A stretch of 64,000 nt of DNA from CAYUET01 sp964443875. Lineage in GTDB: Bacteria; Auribacterota; JAFGBW01. This document shows, piece after piece, positions 61,411-64,000 of this stretch; position 1 is the stretch's first letter; each line of letters opens with the position of its first letter. The position numbers and the translations under genes were made by a program. Where the stretch lies: positions 217,179-281,178 of the forward strand of contig CAYUET010000001.1 of NCBI GenBank assembly GCA_964443875.1, read 5' to 3'. Under the pieces are notes generated by a model. The model saw nothing but the letters and a program-made list of their open reading frames with translations. It did not search any database and was not told the origin of the DNA.

Positions 61411-61761
61411 ATGAAAAGTATAGATTATTACAGAACAGAATCTGGAAAATCCCCGGTTGAAGAATGGCTGCTTGCTCTTCAAACTAAACAGTTTGAAAAA
61501 TGCCTCTGGGTGTTAAGGTTAATTGAGGAACTTGACCGAATTCCTTCAGAATATTTTAAAAAAATGGAAAACACAGATGATCTTTGGGAGGCAAGGATTC
61601 AATTTGGCAGTAATATTTTTAGAATCTTATGTTTTTTTGACGGGGCAAAACTAATCATGCTGACAAACGGGTTTGCCAAAAAAACACAAAAAACTCCCAA
61701 AAGGGAAATAGACCTGGCTGAGCAAAGAAAAAAAGACTACTTCAGGAGGAAATCGCTATGA
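61411..61761 (+). CDS. RelE/HigB-type toxin of a type II toxin-antitoxin pair
   Basis: The 116-residue protein has the Gp49-like/HigB pattern: GKSPVEEWLLAL near the start, a LDRIPSEYFKKMENTDDLWEAR segment in two parts, FRILCFFDGAKLIMLTNGF and a basic end with KKTPKREIDLA-like residues. Proteins of this family cut mRNA at the ribosome. Its antitoxin gene overlaps by 4 bases. The toxin-first order is that of HigBA. Confidence 0.88.
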   Translation: MKSIDYYRTESGKSPVEEWLLALQTKQFEKCLWVLRLIEELDRIPSEYFKKMENTDDLWEARIQFGSNIFRILCFFDGAKLIMLTNGFAKKTQKTPKREIDLAEQRKKDYFRRKSL

Positions 61762-62042
61762 ACGCTTTAAAAAACACTATTGAAAAAAGAAAAAAAATTG
61801 ATCCCAGATTCAAAAAAAATTATCAGTCTTTTGAAGAGGGGTATCAAAATTTTAAATTGGGAGTTCTGTTAAAAATGGAAAGAGAGAAAAGCGGAATTAC
61901 CCAGGATGCCCTTGCCGAAAAAATCGGAACCAAGAAAAGCACCATCTCCAGATGGGAAAATCATGCTGAAAATATGGAAGTTGCCACGCTTCAAAGAATT
62001 GCTTACGCTTTAGGGAAAAAATTAAAAATCGCCTTAGTTTAA
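61758..62042 (+). CDS. HTH (Xre) antitoxin
   Basis: The 94-residue protein carries an Xre-type helix-turn-helix: REKSGITQDALAEKIG and KKSTISRWENH, followed by MEVATLQRIAYALGKKL. AGGAGG in the end of the toxin gene is a strong ribosome-binding site. It should neutralise the preceding HigB-like toxin and repress the pair. The 4-base overlap couples their translation. Confidence 0.9.
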   Translation: MNALKNTIEKRKKIDPRFKKNYQSFEEGYQNFKLGVLLKMEREKSGITQDALAEKIGTKKSTISRWENHAENMEVATLQRIAYALGKKLKIALV

Positions 62043-62795
62043 AATTAAAAAAGAAACTTCAAAAAATTTCTTCTCTTCCTGTGAATAACTTATCAACGGC
62101 CTTCAGAAATCATCTTCAAAACTGCTTTATATCCCTATGTTGACACATTCCGCCAGTCTTTGTCCTGGTCGTGGATCAGTTCGTCAAAATGACGGACGTC
62201 TATTTTTCTGAGACGTTCCTTGATGGTCGGAGGTAAATTTTTGGCTGAATTGAACTCCATAAACGGCATTTTAGCTGAAAAGCCATAATATGCAATATTG
62301 GAAATGCTGAAACTGAATATTATTGAGTTTCAGCGGGATTTTACAAAGATGGCGGGAAAGCGGCCTGTAAGGCCAGTATTACAGGCTTGGGGGCGCGGGT
62401 TAGAGTGTCCATAACTTCCTTCTAAACATTGTTTTACTTTCTCTTGCTGTGGACGCAAAGGCTTCCCTCCGGGGTTCTTCCCGTCTCTTCCGAATCCGGA
62501 GGGGGATTATTCAGAGCAATTCTTCCATCTTATTTTAACATTATTTATTATTTTACTACTGATAATGTTAATTATTTTAAATTCTTTTTTCCTTGGAAAT
62601 TCGGAATTTCGTAAAATAATAAAAATTCACTACCATCCCACAAGTCGTTAATTTATGACAAAAAGCCTCTGTAACGCTATAGAAATCAAGGGGTGATTTT
62701 CCAGATTAAAGTTTAGCATTTTATAATTTTTATGTCATTTTTTAAAATCACATCGTTGTTTGTTGATAACGTAGCCATATGCTGTCCCATTGATT
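62043..62795. other. 753-base stretch without a clear gene between the toxin-antitoxin pair and the transposase
   Basis: It holds a 44-codon minus-strand ORF (62135-62269), the inverted repeat GCTGAAACT (62305-62313) with AGTTTCAGC (62325-62333), and CCCTCCGG (62465-62472) with CCGGAGGG (62496-62503). The left end of the insertion sequence must lie in its last part, but no inverted terminal repeat can be called since the other end is outside the window. GC content changes within the stretch, suggesting a patchwork of transferred DNA. Confidence 0.5.
62135..62269 (-). CDS. Possible 44-residue small ORF
   Basis: An ATG at 62269 opens a protein-like frame (MPFMEFNSAKNLPPTIKERL, then RKIDVRHFDELIHDQDKDW) ending at TAG. 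No ribosome-binding site stands out and I know no relative. It may be a fragment of a mobile-element gene. Confidence 0.3.
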   Translation of the reverse strand: MPFMEFNSAKNLPPTIKERLRKIDVRHFDELIHDQDKDWRNVST

Positions 62796-64000
62796 TTAAA
62801 CAAAACACAGCAAATACGCCTGTTGTGGAGCACATGGCAATTTAAAACAACCGCCTGCTGTCCCATAAGATTTCAGGTAATCAATAAGGCTTCTTCGTTG
62901 CCAAAGCACAGCCCTGAGGCATGTAAATAAACGGGTGAAACTATGGTTCCATTTTGAAGCGGTGTGAAGGAATCGCAACAGAATATAGAGGAGAAGGGCT
63001 GTCCAGACTTGCCATTGAACTGCATTTTTATTATGTCCTAAGAAATCCCCAATGTGAAGAGTCTGCTTAATCTGTTTGAAGAACACTTCAATATTCCATC
63101 TTGATTTATACAGATTACAGATACTGGATGCAGCCCATTCCATATTGTTAGTGAAAAAAGTCATTTCTCTTTCTTGCCCGTCAATCTCAACAATAGCAGT
63201 AATGCGCCTCATTATTTTAGGGTACTCTTCCTTTTTTACTTTGTTTTCAATAAGGATAATGTCGTCTCTGAGTATTTTTCCATTGGACTCCTTCAAGAGT
63301 TTTTTTACGCACACAAATTTCATATTATCTTTGACCCGGCTAACCCAAAATACTCCCCTTTCTGTTAATTGAAACAGATGGGTATAATCGATGTAGGCCA
63401 TGTCAAATACCGCAATTTCCCCAGCCTCAATGCCTGAACAAAGCTCATAAGCCTTTCGGCTATCATGCCCCTTTGCTGAATCAACAATAACAAATGAAGG
63501 AAGAAAGGATTCCAGATTTAATCGAAGATGAAGCTTGGCTGCCGCTTTTCTCCGGCGGTGTTTTGCCCAGTCCATGCAATTGCTGAAAAGTTTTATCGTA
63601 CTTGAATCGATTGCATAAACAGTTCTTTTAAATCTTCTCGGAAGTTTCCGGAACGTATCCCCTCCAAATCCTGAATCTAAAGCTTGAAAATGCGTTAATA
63701 CTGACCAGAATAAATCCTCGGCCATCTCCGCATTACGAGTCCTGTTTGCATTGGATAAACCATTGCGACTTGGAGCAGCAGCTCCTCTTATTGATGCTAA
63801 AAGTGATGGATTGGCTTGCAATCCGTCACTGACATCATTCAACCCAATAGCATGAGTGAACTGTGCATATAATAATGATACAACATGACTCCACGGGGTT
63901 ATTGCCCTCGTTCGGATCCCATACTTCCTCGCTAGTTTTGGAATCAAATGCGAAGGAATTAATTCACAAACCTGTCGAAATATGGCATGTTCTCTTAAGG
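62796..64000 (-). CDS. IS4 family transposase, 5' end outside the window
   Basis: The frame is open past the TTG at 63947 to the edge of the window (it continues upstream with FRQVCELIPSHLIPKL), so the true start is beyond base 64000. At least 401 residues are visible. The N-terminal WSHVVSLLYAQFTHAIGLND segment is like the DUF4372 domain of the IS4/ISPepr1-type group. The DDE residues are in AIDSSTIKLF, VFDMAYIDY and the YREK-like YKSRWNIEVFFKQIKQ. No break is seen, so the copy may be active. Its terminal repeats cannot be defined. Confidence 0.93.
   Translation of the reverse strand, partial: LREHAIFRQVCELIPSHLIPKLARKYGIRTRAITPWSHVVSLLYAQFTHAIGLNDVSDGLQANPSLLASIRGAAAPSRNGLSNANRTRNAEMAEDLFWSVLTHFQALDSGFGGDTFRKLPRRFKRTVYAIDSSTIKLFSNCMDWAKHRRRKAAAKLHLRLNLESFLPSFVIVDSAKGHDSRKAYELCSGIEAGEIAVFDMAYIDYTHLFQLTERGVFWVSRVKDNMKFVCVKKLLKESNGKILRDDIILIENKVKKEEYPKIMRRITAIVEIDGQEREMTFFTNNMEWAASSICNLYKSRWNIEVFFKQIKQTLHIGDFLGHNKNAVQWQVWTALLLYILLRFLHTASKWNHSFTRLFTCLRAVLWQRRSLIDYLKSYGTAGGCFKLPCAPQQAYLLCFV
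62796..64000 (-). mobile_element. Insertion sequence of the IS4 family (minimum extent)
   Basis: The transposase defines the element; the left boundary lies somewhere between the transposase stop and about 62640, and the right boundary is beyond the window. A repeated GCTGTCCCAT occurs at 62780-62789 and 62849-62858, but its role is not clear. Confidence 0.7.

Noticed and set aside
62305..62333. Integron attC-like hairpin
   Set aside because: GCTGAAACT/AGTTTCAGC forms a simple stem but lacks the attC core sites, and no integrase is nearby.
62429..62614. Plus-strand ORF of 61 codons
   Set aside because: Composition and lack of ribosome-binding site suggest chance; it crosses the CCCTCCGG/CCGGAGGG repeat.
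1..64000. CRISPR array
   Set aside because: No set of regularly spaced direct repeats was noticed anywhere in the window.

Overview
The window is one 64 kb piece of bacterial chromosome, moderately AT-rich and densely packed on both strands. Its gene set fits an anaerobic Gram-negative bacterium, most probably a Desulfobacterota (deltaproteobacterial) lineage. The pointers are [FeFe]-hydrogenase maturases (HydE, HydG, TM1266-type protein), pyrophosphate-linked glycolytic enzymes (pyruvate phosphate dikinase and PPi-dependent phosphofructokinase), a two-domain NifU with NifS, lipoproteins and several c-di-GMP and histidine-kinase signalling proteins. This placement is inferred from gene content; no rRNA gene is present.

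Layout. 1-5.4 kb: the end of a methyltransferase-like gene, a VC0807-type membrane protein, a short-chain dehydrogenase, and a minus-strand operon ribBA-ribH-nusB-ftsY. 5.5-9.7 kb: a GGDEF/EAL protein and a plus-strand cassette of a zinc-ribbon protein, LemA and an M48 protease. 9.7-13.2 kb: a minus-strand hydrogenase-maturation operon (TM1266-type protein, hydG, small ORF, hydE) with a promoter, an antiterminator strand and a terminator hairpin in its leader. 13.4-15.9 kb: a membrane CHASE4-like/HAMP/GGDEF/EAL protein. 15.9-19.2 kb: a VWA (TerY-like), PP2C phosphatase and kinase triad of the TerY-P type. 19.2-23.4 kb: ppdK, a sigma-70 factor and apt. 23.7-31.2 kb: an exported protein of unknown function, panC and a series of TPR proteins. 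31.2-33.8 kb: nifS-nifU behind a promoter with a 25-nt palindrome, a CvpA-like protein and tRNA-Ala(GGC). 33.9-43.9 kb: an AEC transporter, a histidine kinase, a PfkB sugar kinase, a thermonuclease, smc, uvrC and a response regulator. 44-49.7 kb: a D-2-hydroxyacid dehydrogenase/HD/GT-C-like run, a second histidine kinase and a DUF4032 kinase-like protein. 50.1-55.9 kb: purF, an RNA m5C methyltransferase, phoH, a CapD/WbpM-like dehydratase and marC. 56.2-57.1 kb: a Flp-type prepilin fused to a proline-rich linker and a beta-rich tail, interrupted by a 10-N assembly gap. 57.2-59.7 kb: pfp and a PrsW-type protein. 59.7-64 kb: an accessory zone with an HTH-regulator remnant, an ORF6N protein, a HigBA-like toxin-antitoxin pair, non-coding structured stretches and an IS4-type transposase that runs off the window.

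The most notable items are the transcription attenuator in front of the hydrogenase-maturation operon, the Cys-to-Gly change in the HydG auxiliary-cluster motif, the TerY-P triad, a UvrC without its C-terminal HhH domain, and the chimeric Flp-type prepilin.
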